A stretch of DNA of 32,703 nucleotides from Ga0074130 sp035492055 (GTDB taxonomy: Bacteria > Pseudomonadota > Gammaproteobacteria > Burkholderiales > Rhodocyclaceae), in assembly GCA_035492055.1 (NCBI GenBank), contig DATJJR010000013.1, positions 1-32,703 of the forward strand. The letters run 5' to 3'. Below are positions 1-6,783 of the stretch, one piece after another. How positions within the stretch are numbered: position 1 is the first letter of the stretch; every line of letters starts with the position of its first letter. Under the pieces are notes generated by a model, which was not told where the DNA came from, ran no database searches, and saw nothing but the letters and a program-made list of their open reading frames with translations. A program made the position numbers and the translations under genes.

Positions 1-156
1 TGCGATTTCCCTGAAGCGATTCAAGTCGCCCAGTTTTGAGGAGGCTGCGTGTGCTGCCGGAAGTACATCAAGCAAATTCGGACTGACGTAACCGGCCACA
101 GCAGCAACGCAGAAAAGAGCGGTATTGATGAATTTCCGGGAAGTTAGGTTGACCAT
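1..156 (-). CDS. Exported protein of unknown function, 3' end outside window
   Basis: A leftward reading frame starts with ATG at 156 and runs off the window edge, leaving 52 codons. A strong ribosome binding site (AAAGGGG) lies just upstream at about 163-169. The visible protein has a positive N-terminus, a hydrophobic stretch (about residues 12-25) and an AHA-A type signal peptidase site near residue 38, followed by SSKLGDLNRF. It is therefore probably exported. It follows the COG4705 membrane protein gene by 32 bases and is probably the last visible gene of that operon. I recall small helical exported proteins beginning this way beside COG4705 genes, but too little is visible to name a function. 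Confidence 0.6.
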   Translation of the reverse strand, partial: MVNLTSRKFINTALFCVAAVAGYVSPNLLDVLPAAHAASSKLGDLNRFREIA

Positions 157-188
157 TGACGGCCCCTTTGTATGTGTGAAGGAAACGA

Positions 189-971
189 CTATGGGAGGGA
201 CGTGGCAGATTTTGTGGCGGCTGAGGTTCTCTGTGCCATCGCAACTAGCACAACGATAACGCTCAAGAAAATGGCGCTGGTATACATTGCACCAAAACCG
301 ACTCCGCCATATTCCTTTGCTTGCGAGAGAAGGTCCCCGATAGAAGCGCCAAGCGGCCGCGTCAGTACATAAGCAAACCAGAACGTCATGATCGAATTTG
401 CGCCGGCGTAATAAGCAAGTGTTGCGAAGATAATCAAGCCTGAAAAGATGATGACTCCCATTTGAAATCCAAGACCTATTGCTTCAGTAGCCAGATCTCC
501 GGCAGCAGTGCCCAAGGCGAATGTGCAGAGAATTGCGGCCCAATAAAAGAATTCTCGGCGCCGGGTATTAATGCTGGTAATGGAGAGGGTTTTCTCGTGC
601 TTGTACCAGGCAATAAATATTGCGATCAGTACGGCAGAAAATACCGCCGTACTCAAATACAGGCTGACCTCCAATTTGTCTGTCATCACATCAGTAATCT
701 GTGTACCAAGAATACTGACCAGTACGACGCTCAACCAATAAATCCAGGGGATGCAACGCTTAGTATTGATTTGGGCATAGAGCGCGATAACAAACAAAAC
801 TGACATCACTAGGCCAGTAACGACTGCACCAAGTCCGACATCGACGATGAGGTAGTCCGCAATCGTTTCTCCGACTGTTGTCGTCATGATTTTGATGACC
901 CAAAAAGTCAGCGTGACTGCAGGCACCTTATTCAAGATTTGGTACGAGGTATCCCTTGGTTGTTGTTCCAT
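189..971 (-). CDS. COG4705-family integral membrane protein with four internal repeats
   Basis: A 260-residue protein with about eight hydrophobic segments. The sequence shows four related units, each following a membrane helix, with the pattern (L)GT/A-x-x-G/T-D/E-x-x-x-D/E: residues 30-56 (TTTVGETIADYL), 88-115 (LGTQITDVMTD), 153-180 (LGTAAGDLATE) and 207-235 (LGASIGDLLS). This is the hallmark I associate with the COG4705 'uncharacterised membrane-anchored protein' family. The conserved acidic and Thr/Gly residues inside the membrane suggest ion or metal handling, which is inference only. The start at 971 has AGGAG eight bases upstream. The PepSY gene ends 11 bases upstream, so the two are probably cotranscribed. 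Confidence 0.85.
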   Translation of the reverse strand: MEQQPRDTSYQILNKVPAVTLTFWVIKIMTTTVGETIADYLIVDVGLGAVVTGLVMSVLFVIALYAQINTKRCIPWIYWLSVVLVSILGTQITDVMTDKLEVSLYLSTAVFSAVLIAIFIAWYKHEKTLSITSINTRRREFFYWAAILCTFALGTAAGDLATEAIGLGFQMGVIIFSGLIIFATLAYYAGANSIMTFWFAYVLTRPLGASIGDLLSQAKEYGGVGFGAMYTSAIFLSVIVVLVAMAQRTSAATKSATSLP

Positions 972-982
972 ACATTTTTCTC

Positions 983-1315
983 CTAGTGGCTTTTCTGCGT
1001 GTTGCCATGTGAAGTTTCGGTACCTTGTCGGACGGAAAGGACCATGCCGTTATCGACATCAACTATGACCTCGAAAAGCTGGTCGCCTTTGGCGACTTGA
1101 ACGGTATATAGCGATCCTCCTTGCATCGGATCGGAATGGGCCTGGGTTGCATGACCATTGACATGCCGTTCAGCTGCTGAGATTGCATGTGTCAGCGATA
1201 TGACTGCTTTTCCTATGCTGAGAATGTCTGAGTCGGTTTTGTTGGTAGCCATTGTGGGAGCCGACAAAACCATTGTGGCTGCAGCAACAAAAAGAAGGCG
1301 CATGCGAGATGGCAT
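983..1315 (-). CDS. Secreted PepSY-domain protein
   Basis: A protein of 110 residues when started at the ATG at 1315, which has GGAG about eight bases upstream. An in-frame ATG at 1366 would put 17 non-hydrophobic residues ahead of the signal peptide and is less likely. The N-terminus (MPSRMRLLFVAAATMVLSAP) is a signal peptide. The C-terminal part, from ISLTHAISAAERHV to VIVDVDNGMVLSVRQ, is a single PepSY domain: a helix followed by strands ending in a V-D-x-x-x-G turn. PepSY proteins are periplasmic and often inhibit peptidases or accompany metal and redox membrane proteins. Here the partner is the COG4705 protein 11 bases downstream. Confidence 0.8.
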   Translation of the reverse strand: MPSRMRLLFVAAATMVLSAPTMATNKTDSDILSIGKAVISLTHAISAAERHVNGHATQAHSDPMQGGSLYTVQVAKGDQLFEVIVDVDNGMVLSVRQGTETSHGNTQKSH

Positions 1316-1690
1316 GTGGCGCTCCGATTTATCCAATAAGTACATGAAGGTGATGTTAGCCATCAATACTTAGGAGTCTCTGAGCGGTTCACCTGTTCTG
1401 ACTATATTTATGCGAGCTGACGCAACGACGCGTGTGAGTTGCTTTGGGCAAGACTCGTGTTGCGATGCCATATGGCCTGCTATTAAGGTGGCTTTTCGAG
1501 CGAACATGGAGCGAACCCTTGAGGTCGAATCGGAGGGGCGCTTCAAATTGCTATATGTTGCAGGGCACAGGAAGGATAATCCTATGCAGCAGTGGCTTAT
1601 CACCAAGTATTGAGCCGCTGTTAATCGTCTTCGGCCGCTGGATGCCCTGTCCGCAAAGGGGAAGTTCTGCCTACGTACGCTCTTCGCCAA
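1316..1690. other. Stretch without a supported gene
   Basis: Between the PepSY gene and the 99-residue gene no frame has both a credible ribosome site and recognisable protein features. The leftward promoter for the PepSY operon must lie here (about 1316-1450), but I see no convincing -10/-35 pair. A rightward frame ending at 1613 can be read on past its stop for another 25 codons, which could be the tail of a decayed gene; I cannot identify it. Confidence 0.4.
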
Positions 1691-1990
1691 TTAGGCCTGA
1701 GTGTTAATAATGTTCCCGGTCGATGGGATTCCGTCTGCCGCCACTTTGTCTAATTGTTGATGTATTTGCGCTGCCAGATCACTGGCGTTGAATCCTTTAT
1801 CTAGCTCCTGCTGCAAGCCAATCAGATCCTGCAGTGAACTGGGCAGCTCACTGGCGGGCATGCTATCCAAAGATGCGTAATAAGCTGCATTGGGCCCTTC
1901 GGCCCAGCCACCTTTTAGCGGTTTGCCTTGGGCTTGCATGTCGCGCATCCAAGCGGTTCCGGAAATACTCACTGTAATAATCGGAGTCAT
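1691..1990 (-). CDS. Hypothetical 99-residue protein
   Basis: A complete small frame with a good ribosome binding site (GCAGGAG about six bases before the ATG at 1990). The protein is soluble and acidic to neutral. It opens with a beta-like segment (TPIITVSISGTAW), has a Gly/Pro/Trp-rich middle, and a C-terminal half likely to be helical (LIGLQQELDKGF and LAAQIHQQLDKVA). There is no signal peptide or membrane segment. It is monocistronic and divergent from the ParB-like gene across a 310-base region. I do not recognise the family. Confidence 0.6.
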   Translation of the reverse strand: MTPIITVSISGTAWMRDMQAQGKPLKGGWAEGPNAAYYASLDSMPASELPSSLQDLIGLQQELDKGFNASDLAAQIHQQLDKVAADGIPSTGNIINTQA

Positions 1991-2300
1991 GGCGTTCTCC
2001 TGCTGGCTGGTGCGTCAAGTAAAGCAATCGGGAGTGTTATCAAGTGTATGAGCATCTTTCATACCAGATATGAATGCATGCAAATGTCCGTATGTCGTTC
2101 GGAATATGCCAACGGAATTGCCGGAAAAGCCGGAGAGATTGCAGGGGGCGGCAATATTTGCCGCCATCAGATACAAGACATTGGTTTGCTCGGGAGATTC
2201 TGCATGTCCGTTGTAGGGGCAAGTGGATATGCCAAACTGCTGGTATTGCGCTGCGCGATCTCGCTACACTGGGCCGGTCCGCAACCCAAGGGAGGAATGC
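1991..2300. promoter_or_regulatory. Divergent intergenic region with two inverted repeats
   Basis: This region separates the 99-residue gene (leftward) from the ParB-like gene (rightward) and must hold both promoters. Two clear dyads are visible. TTCATA-CCAGA-TATGAA at 2058-2074 looks like a repressor or activator operator. GGCGGCAA-TAT-TTGCCGCC at 2147-2165 is a perfect 8-bp dyad with no T-run, so it is more likely a binding site or RNA hairpin than a terminator. A TACACT hexamer near 2265 could be a -10 box for the rightward gene, but no matching -35 is evident. Confidence 0.4.
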
Positions 2301-2912
2301 ATGGCCCGTATCCAGGAAGTTGAAATTCATCTACTGCGTCCCACGCAGCTCACGGTGGGCTTTATCGAGGTGAAGCACAAGCAGGCTCGGCTTGAAAAAT
2401 TGAAGGCCGATGAGCAACGCGATTTCATGCAGGCGCATCCGATTCCAGCCGTGCTTGGCCCCAGCGAGCATTTATTCATTACCGATCATCATCACCTTGG
2501 TCGCGCAGCATTCGAAGCCGGTGTGACCAGCGGCTTTGTTGAAATCGATGCCGATCTTTCGACGCTGGAGAAGGATGCATTCTGGGTTGAAATGGACAAG
2601 CGGCGCTGGGTTCATCCGCTCGACCAGAACGGCGTGCGTCACTATTACTCAAGCATTCCACATCACTTGGAGGCACTGGTGGACGATGTGTATCGTTCAC
2701 TGGCCGGCTATGTGCGAGACGCTGGCGGCTATCAAAAAACACCGACGGCATTTGCCGAATTCGTGTGGGCCGATTTCTTCCGTCGCAACGTGGCAATCGA
2801 GGACGTACAAAAAGACTTCGATGCTGCGGTGAAGCATGCCATGCTGATTGCGCAAAGCGACATCGCGCAGCGCCTGCCCGGCTATTGCGGCATACCTGCG
2901 CCGTCAAAATAA
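2301..2912 (+). CDS. ParB-like nuclease-domain protein (ParBc_2 / PF08857 type)
   Basis: A 203-residue protein starting at the ATG at 2301, preceded by a near-perfect AAGGGAGGA. An upstream in-frame ATG at 2223 lacks such a site. Recognisable family blocks are the opening LRPTQLTVGFIEV, then LFITDHHHLGRAAFEAG with its triple His, FWVEMDKRRWVHP and FAEFVWADFFRR. These match the 'putative ParB-like nuclease' family, which shares the ParB N-terminal fold but is not a chromosome-partitioning ParB: it has no HTH and no parA neighbour. The cellular role is unknown. It is a single-gene unit closed by a strong terminator and does not appear to belong to the EPS operon that follows. Confidence 0.8.
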   Translation: MARIQEVEIHLLRPTQLTVGFIEVKHKQARLEKLKADEQRDFMQAHPIPAVLGPSEHLFITDHHHLGRAAFEAGVTSGFVEIDADLSTLEKDAFWVEMDKRRWVHPLDQNGVRHYYSSIPHHLEALVDDVYRSLAGYVRDAGGYQKTPTAFAEFVWADFFRRNVAIEDVQKDFDAAVKHAMLIAQSDIAQRLPGYCGIPAPSK

Positions 2913-2935
2913 ATATCCCTTAGTGCTTTAGTGCT

Positions 2936-2967
2936 AATAGCGGCCCGACGGGCCGCTATTTGTTTTT
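2936..2967 (+). terminator. Intrinsic terminator after the ParB-like gene
   Basis: A perfect 11-bp stem, AATAGCGGCCC / GGGCCGCTATT (2936-2946 with 2950-2960), encloses a 3-base loop and is followed by TGTTTTTG. It lies 24 bases after the stop codon and insulates the EPS operon from upstream transcription. Confidence 0.9.
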
Positions 2968-3065
2968 GTGCCTGCTTTTGATGCTGTACCTACGTGTCGC
3001 ATCAACACATGACTGCAATCGATGCGCCGTATGCCGCGCAAGACAAGGCCTGGCATCAGCTGAGT

Positions 3066-3109
3066 TAGGCCGATTGGTCTATTGATGCGGATTCCCGGCT
3101 GGCTATGAT
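3066..3109 (+). promoter_or_regulatory. Predicted EPS-regulon operator and promoter of the epsL operon (site A)
   Basis: The inverted repeat TAGGCC-GATT-GGTCTA at 3066-3081 shares its layout with five other sites in the window. Just after it come TTGATG (3082-3087) and, 16 bases later, TATGAT (3104-3109), a fair sigma-70 pair. The operator abuts the -35 position, the geometry of a class II activator site. The predicted transcript would start near 3116, only a few bases before the first ATG of the next gene. Confidence 0.55.
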
Positions 3110-3121
3110 CGACGCACAGCC

Positions 3122-3649
3122 ATGGCACATGATCAAACCAAATCTTTTTTCCGGTTTCTCCCTCTGGGAAGTGCAATTCGCTTCGCAGAGGAGATACACG
3201 ACATCATCGATCATGCGCCCATGTTCGAAGGGCTCAGCTTTCAGGAGGTCAAGGCGATGTGCAGTTTCATGGATTGCTATGCAGCGGATCGCGGGAGCGT
3301 GCTGATTCGTGAGGGCGAGCGAAGCCGTGAGTTACTGGTCGTGCTGACGGGCAGCGTCGACGTGGTTAAGAACGTGGCGGACGGTGTGCGTGAACGCATC
3401 GCGAAGGTTGGGCCTGGACAGGTGCTTGGCGAAATATCCTTGATCGACGGTATGCCTCGTACGGCTTCCTGCATTGCTGATGGTCCGGTCGATTTTGCAC
3501 TGCTGACACGCGACGCGCTCGACGAAATCCTGGTCATCCACCCACGTCTCGGCAACAAGATTCTTTTGCTCCTGCTCACCCTTTTCTCGGAGCGCGTGCG
3601 TCATGCCCTCAGCCTAGCCGCCCCGCAAACGGCGGCGTATGCGGTGTGA
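3122..3649 (+). CDS. Cyclic-nucleotide-binding-domain protein without a DNA-binding domain
   Basis: A 175-residue protein. From about residue 35 it is a single cNMP-binding (CRP-like) beta-roll: FEGLSFQEVKAM, then VLIREGERSRELLVVLTGSVDV, then the phosphate-binding cassette GEISLIDGMPRTAS with the conserved Glu and Arg. It ends after the C-helix with no helix-turn-helix, so it is a ligand-sensing protein and not a complete CRP-type regulator. It is the first gene of the epsL operon and overlaps epsL by 11 bases, suggesting second-messenger control of EPS export. The start is uncertain: the ATG at 3122 has no clear ribosome site and lies within a few bases of the predicted transcription start. 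The next in-frame ATG is at 3221, right at the domain boundary. Confidence 0.8.
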   Translation: MAHDQTKSFFRFLPLGSAIRFAEEIHDIIDHAPMFEGLSFQEVKAMCSFMDCYAADRGSVLIREGERSRELLVVLTGSVDVVKNVADGVRERIAKVGPGQVLGEISLIDGMPRTASCIADGPVDFALLTRDALDEILVIHPRLGNKILLLLLTLFSERVRHALSLAAPQTAAYAV

Positions 3650-4865
3650 GCGAGTGGTGAGCGAAAAAAGAGTGCGGAAATTCATCGGATGGTTTGCGTG
3701 GGGGGTCGTGCTTTGTTCTTCGACGGCTTGGGCCGATCCGGACGATGGGCTGAGTTGGGTTGCGGGAGCAGGTCTTATGAGCAATGACAATTTATTTCTT
3801 GCGCCCGACGGACAAAAGTCCTCGGACGTAATTCGCAACGAGACAGTCGGCGTGAAGCTTGACAAGGGATATTCGCTGCAACGTTTCACGATCGACGCGA
3901 CGGTGACGAACTACAACTATCGCAACAACAGTTATCTCGACTACACGGGGAAGAACCTGAACGCTGGTTGGGCATGGTCATTGTCGCCACGGCTCTATGG
4001 CAATTTCACGGCATCGCGCGTTGATGCACTCAACAGCTTCATTGACTTCATCCCGACGACCGCATCACAGCGTCGCAATATCCGCACGACGCAGATCGAT
4101 CGCCTCGATGCCGAATGGGAAATGCTCGGGCCATGGCATTTGATCGGGTCTGGCACGCGCTACAGCCAGCACAACAGCCAGACCTTCATTCAGGACGACA
4201 GCTACTGGGCACGCGTCGGTGAGGCCGGCGTGAAATATGTCAGTAGTGCGAAGAATTCGGTTTCCCTGGTGCGTCGCTGGACGAGCGGCAATTTCGCCCG
4301 AGCCCCCGATCCGACCACAGAGATGGAGTCGAGCTTTACGCAGACCGACGATGAGATTCGCGTTTTATGGCAGCCGACAGTGAAGACCAGCGTGAACACA
4401 CGCCTTGCCTATATCGAGCGTCGTTCCGATCAATTCGCCGTTCGCGATTACAGCGGTACGGTTGGTTCAGTGGATGTGAACTGGAGCGCTACCGACAAGC
4501 TGAACCTGATTGCCAGCATCCGACGTGATCTGAATCCTTTCCAGAACATCAGCAGCGATACGACCTCATTCAGTAGCTATTACGCAAGCAACATGTACAC
4601 GCTTACCCCGACTTGGGCCATCACCGAGAAAACCAAGCTGGGCCTGCGTTACAGCGTTGAGCAGCGGGATTATCGAGGCACGATCGTAGACGGTTCGCCC
4701 ATGCGCAATGACCGGCTCCATTACTTCGGTGCAACGGCCGAATGGAAACCGCGCAAGAGCGTAACCGTGAACCTGAATTACCTGCACCAGACGCGCGACT
4801 CCAATCTGCCGGACCTGAACTTTTCCGCGAACACACTTTTCCTTTCGGCATTGCTGAATTTCTGA
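3639..4865 (+). CDS. epsL: EpsL-like outer-membrane beta-barrel, EPS export
   Basis: A 408-residue protein with a signal peptide (FIGWFAWGVVLCSSTAWA, cleavage before DPDDG), then a long series of alternating amphipathic strands ending in LFLSALLNF. The terminal Phe is typical of outer-membrane barrels. Length, the GLMSNDNLFL opening and position match the EpsL family, described as the XrtB-associated EPS transporter. It would form or line the outer-membrane exit for the polymer, partnering EpsE. The start is uncertain: ATG 3639 overlaps the previous gene by 11 bases and has no good ribosome site, and GTG codons at 3657 and 3672 would still leave an intact signal peptide. The stop lies 3 bases before epsD. 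Confidence 0.82.
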   Translation: MRCERVVSEKRVRKFIGWFAWGVVLCSSTAWADPDDGLSWVAGAGLMSNDNLFLAPDGQKSSDVIRNETVGVKLDKGYSLQRFTIDATVTNYNYRNNSYLDYTGKNLNAGWAWSLSPRLYGNFTASRVDALNSFIDFIPTTASQRRNIRTTQIDRLDAEWEMLGPWHLIGSGTRYSQHNSQTFIQDDSYWARVGEAGVKYVSSAKNSVSLVRRWTSGNFARAPDPTTEMESSFTQTDDEIRVLWQPTVKTSVNTRLAYIERRSDQFAVRDYSGTVGSVDVNWSATDKLNLIASIRRDLNPFQNISSDTTSFSSYYASNMYTLTPTWAITEKTKLGLRYSVEQRDYRGTIVDGSPMRNDRLHYFGATAEWKPRKSVTVNLNYLHQTRDSNLPDLNFSANTLFLSALLNF

Positions 4866-4868
4866 CGC

Positions 4869-5873
4869 ATGAGCCCATCTCGACATCACATCCTGAGAAA
4901 TGGCGCGCAAGGCATGAGATCGCTTTGCGTGAGCGGATTTGCGCTGGTTTTACTGTCCGCGTGTTCGGACGGAAAAACGATCAAGACCGCCGCTGAAAAA
5001 GCCCCAACCGAGGTGGCAGCGCGCGTGAACGGAGAGGACATTCCCGTGAGCCAGGTCAACGCCGTCATGTCGCTTGCCCCGGAAGTAAAAAATGCTCGCG
5101 CCGATCAGGCCCGGCAACGCGTGCTGGACAAACTGATCGACCAACAGGTTGTTTATGCACAGGCAGTCGATAAGAAGCTCGATCGGGATCCGCACGTCAT
5201 GCTGCTGCTTGATGCCGCAAAGCGCGAGATCGTTGCACGTGCCTATCTCGATTCGCTGATGAATGCGCCAACGCAAATCACCCAGTCCGACATGCACCAG
5301 TACTACGTTGAAAACCCGGACTTGTTCGCACAGCGCAAGGTGTTTGATCTGGAGCAGATCATCACCGAGGCGCGACCGGAACTGAACGGGCCACTCAAGC
5401 GTATGGTGAACGAAGGACGCAGCATGGACGACATCGGCAAGTTTCTGGCCGATAAAGATGTTGATTTCAAGAGCGACAACGGCGTGCGTACCGCAGAGCA
5501 GATTCCGCTCGACGTGCTGCCGCGTCTTGCCGATGTCAAGGATGGGCGAATGGCATTGATCGAAAGCGGCCAGCGTTTTTATCTCATCCATGTGCTTGCG
5601 TCGAAATTGGCGCCCGTGAGCGAAGCCGAAGCGCGCCCTCGTATTGAAATGTTCTTGAGCAATCAGCAGGGGCAGCGCATCGTCGCGCAGGAAATCAAGC
5701 GCTTGCGTGAGAGTGCCCACATTGAATACATGGGCGATTTCGCCAGTCTTGCCGGCCCTGCACAACACATCGGCGCCGTGGAAAAGAGGTCCGGGTCGAA
5801 CGCCAAGAGCGATTCTTCCCGATCCAGCAAAGCCGTTGCAGTGCTTACCACTGAAAGGAATAACCGTGATTGA
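4869..5873 (+). CDS. epsD: EpsD-family peptidyl-prolyl isomerase-like lipoprotein
   Basis: A 334-residue protein. A lipoprotein signal peptide ends in the lipobox LLSAC (Cys at about residue 33). It is followed by a SurA/PrsA-like N-terminal helical region (VAARVNGEDIPVSQVNAVMS, then ARQRVLDKLIDQQVVYAQA). The segment around residues 150-255 corresponds to the parvulin position (FDLEQIITEARPELNG to FYLIHVLASKLAPVSEAEARPRI). This is the layout of the EpsD family, a chaperone or isomerase probably helping EpsL or EpsE fold in the periplasm. The ATG at 4869 lies 3 bases after epsL. An internal ATG at 4914 would give a more standard lipoprotein start. The gene overlaps epsE by 8 bases. Confidence 0.85.
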   Translation: MSPSRHHILRNGAQGMRSLCVSGFALVLLSACSDGKTIKTAAEKAPTEVAARVNGEDIPVSQVNAVMSLAPEVKNARADQARQRVLDKLIDQQVVYAQAVDKKLDRDPHVMLLLDAAKREIVARAYLDSLMNAPTQITQSDMHQYYVENPDLFAQRKVFDLEQIITEARPELNGPLKRMVNEGRSMDDIGKFLADKDVDFKSDNGVRTAEQIPLDVLPRLADVKDGRMALIESGQRFYLIHVLASKLAPVSEAEARPRIEMFLSNQQGQRIVAQEIKRLRESAHIEYMGDFASLAGPAQHIGAVEKRSGSNAKSDSSRSSKAVAVLTTERNNRD

Positions 5874-6774
5874 TTCGAACATGATCTCGCAGCGGATGCG
5901 ACGTTTGCGCACTGCGCTGATGTTGTTGCCGATGTTGCTTGCGTGGGCCACGGTCGCTACAGCAGATCCAGCTCCAGTTGCTACAACCACTGCAGCGGCA
6001 GAAAGTACGGCGGCTGCAAAAACAACGGCAGCGTCGACCGAACCTATTGCTTCTGATTACCGTCTTGGCGCAGGCGACCAGATTCGCATCCTTGTTTTCC
6101 AGAATCCCGACCTGACGCTGGAGACACGCGTGTCTGAAAGCGGCACGATCGGCTACCCATTGATCGGTGCGGTAAAAATTGGCGGACTGACGCTGGATGA
6201 GGCTCAGAAAAGCATTGCACGAGGTCTGCGTGACGGCGGCTTCGTCAAGCAACCCCAGGTGAACATCGTGCTCCTCGCCGTGCTCGGCAATCAGGTTTCG
6301 GTGCTCGGTCTCGTCAACAAGCCCGGCCGCTTTCCGCTTGAAACCGATACGCGTGTATCCGACGCCATTGCACTTGCCAGCGGCGTGATGCCGACGGGTT
6401 CCGATACGGCCGTTCTCACCGGCATGCGTGACGGCAAGCCGTTTCGCAAGGAAATCGACATCCCGTCATTGTTTTCCCATCAAGGCTCGGAAGAGGATTT
6501 CAAGTTGCAGGGGGGCGATGTGGTCTATGTGCCGCGCGCCCCGGTTTTCTATCTCTACGGCGAAGCGCAGCATCCTGGCTCTTATCGCATCGAACGCGGC
6601 ATGACGGTTGAGCAGGCTTTAGCTACTGGCGGTGGTCCGACTTCGCGCGGTACCGAATGGCGTTTGCGTCTTGATCGTCGCATGCCAGACGGTACGGTGA
6701 AGCGCATGACCCCTGAACACAATGCGCCGATCCAGGCGGACGACGTTCTTTATGTACGCGAAAGTCTTTTCTAG
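5866..6774 (+). CDS. epsE: EpsE-like polysaccharide export protein (Wza family)
   Basis: The start is taken as GTG at 5866 because AAAGGA sits at 5854-5859 with ideal spacing; the gene then overlaps the end of epsD. A later ATG at 5881 is possible. The 302-residue product has a signal peptide (LLPMLLAWATVATA), an Ala/Thr-rich linker of about 30 residues, a Poly_export domain (DYRLGAGDQIRILVFQNPDL, then GTIGYPLIGAVKIGGLTLDEAQ) and SLBB-like domains (VSVLGLVNKPGRFPL and FYLYGEAQHPGSYRIERG). There is no lipobox Cys, so it is not an acylated Wza; outer-membrane passage probably depends on the EpsL barrel. It acts downstream of EpsF/EpsG. Confidence 0.92.
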   Translation: MIDSNMISQRMRRLRTALMLLPMLLAWATVATADPAPVATTTAAAESTAAAKTTAASTEPIASDYRLGAGDQIRILVFQNPDLTLETRVSESGTIGYPLIGAVKIGGLTLDEAQKSIARGLRDGGFVKQPQVNIVLLAVLGNQVSVLGLVNKPGRFPLETDTRVSDAIALASGVMPTGSDTAVLTGMRDGKPFRKEIDIPSLFSHQGSEEDFKLQGGDVVYVPRAPVFYLYGEAQHPGSYRIERGMTVEQALATGGGPTSRGTEWRLRLDRRMPDGTVKRMTPEHNAPIQADDVLYVRESLF

Positions 6775-6783
6775 GAGAGCGTC

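Noticed and set aside
1370..1690. Short frames on both strands (106 codons leftward, 67 and 87 rightward)
   Set aside because: No ribosome site, odd Cys/Arg-rich composition and no family resemblance; not supported as genes. A decayed gene remnant cannot be excluded.
2885..3121. Small RNA gene between the ParB-like gene and the EPS operon
   Set aside because: The hairpin with T-run is explained as the terminator of the ParB-like gene, and no independent promoter is seen.
4950..5990. 346-codon open frame on the minus strand opposite epsD
   Set aside because: It lies wholly antisense to a well-supported gene, has no ribosome site and shows no family features; long antisense frames are expected at this base composition.
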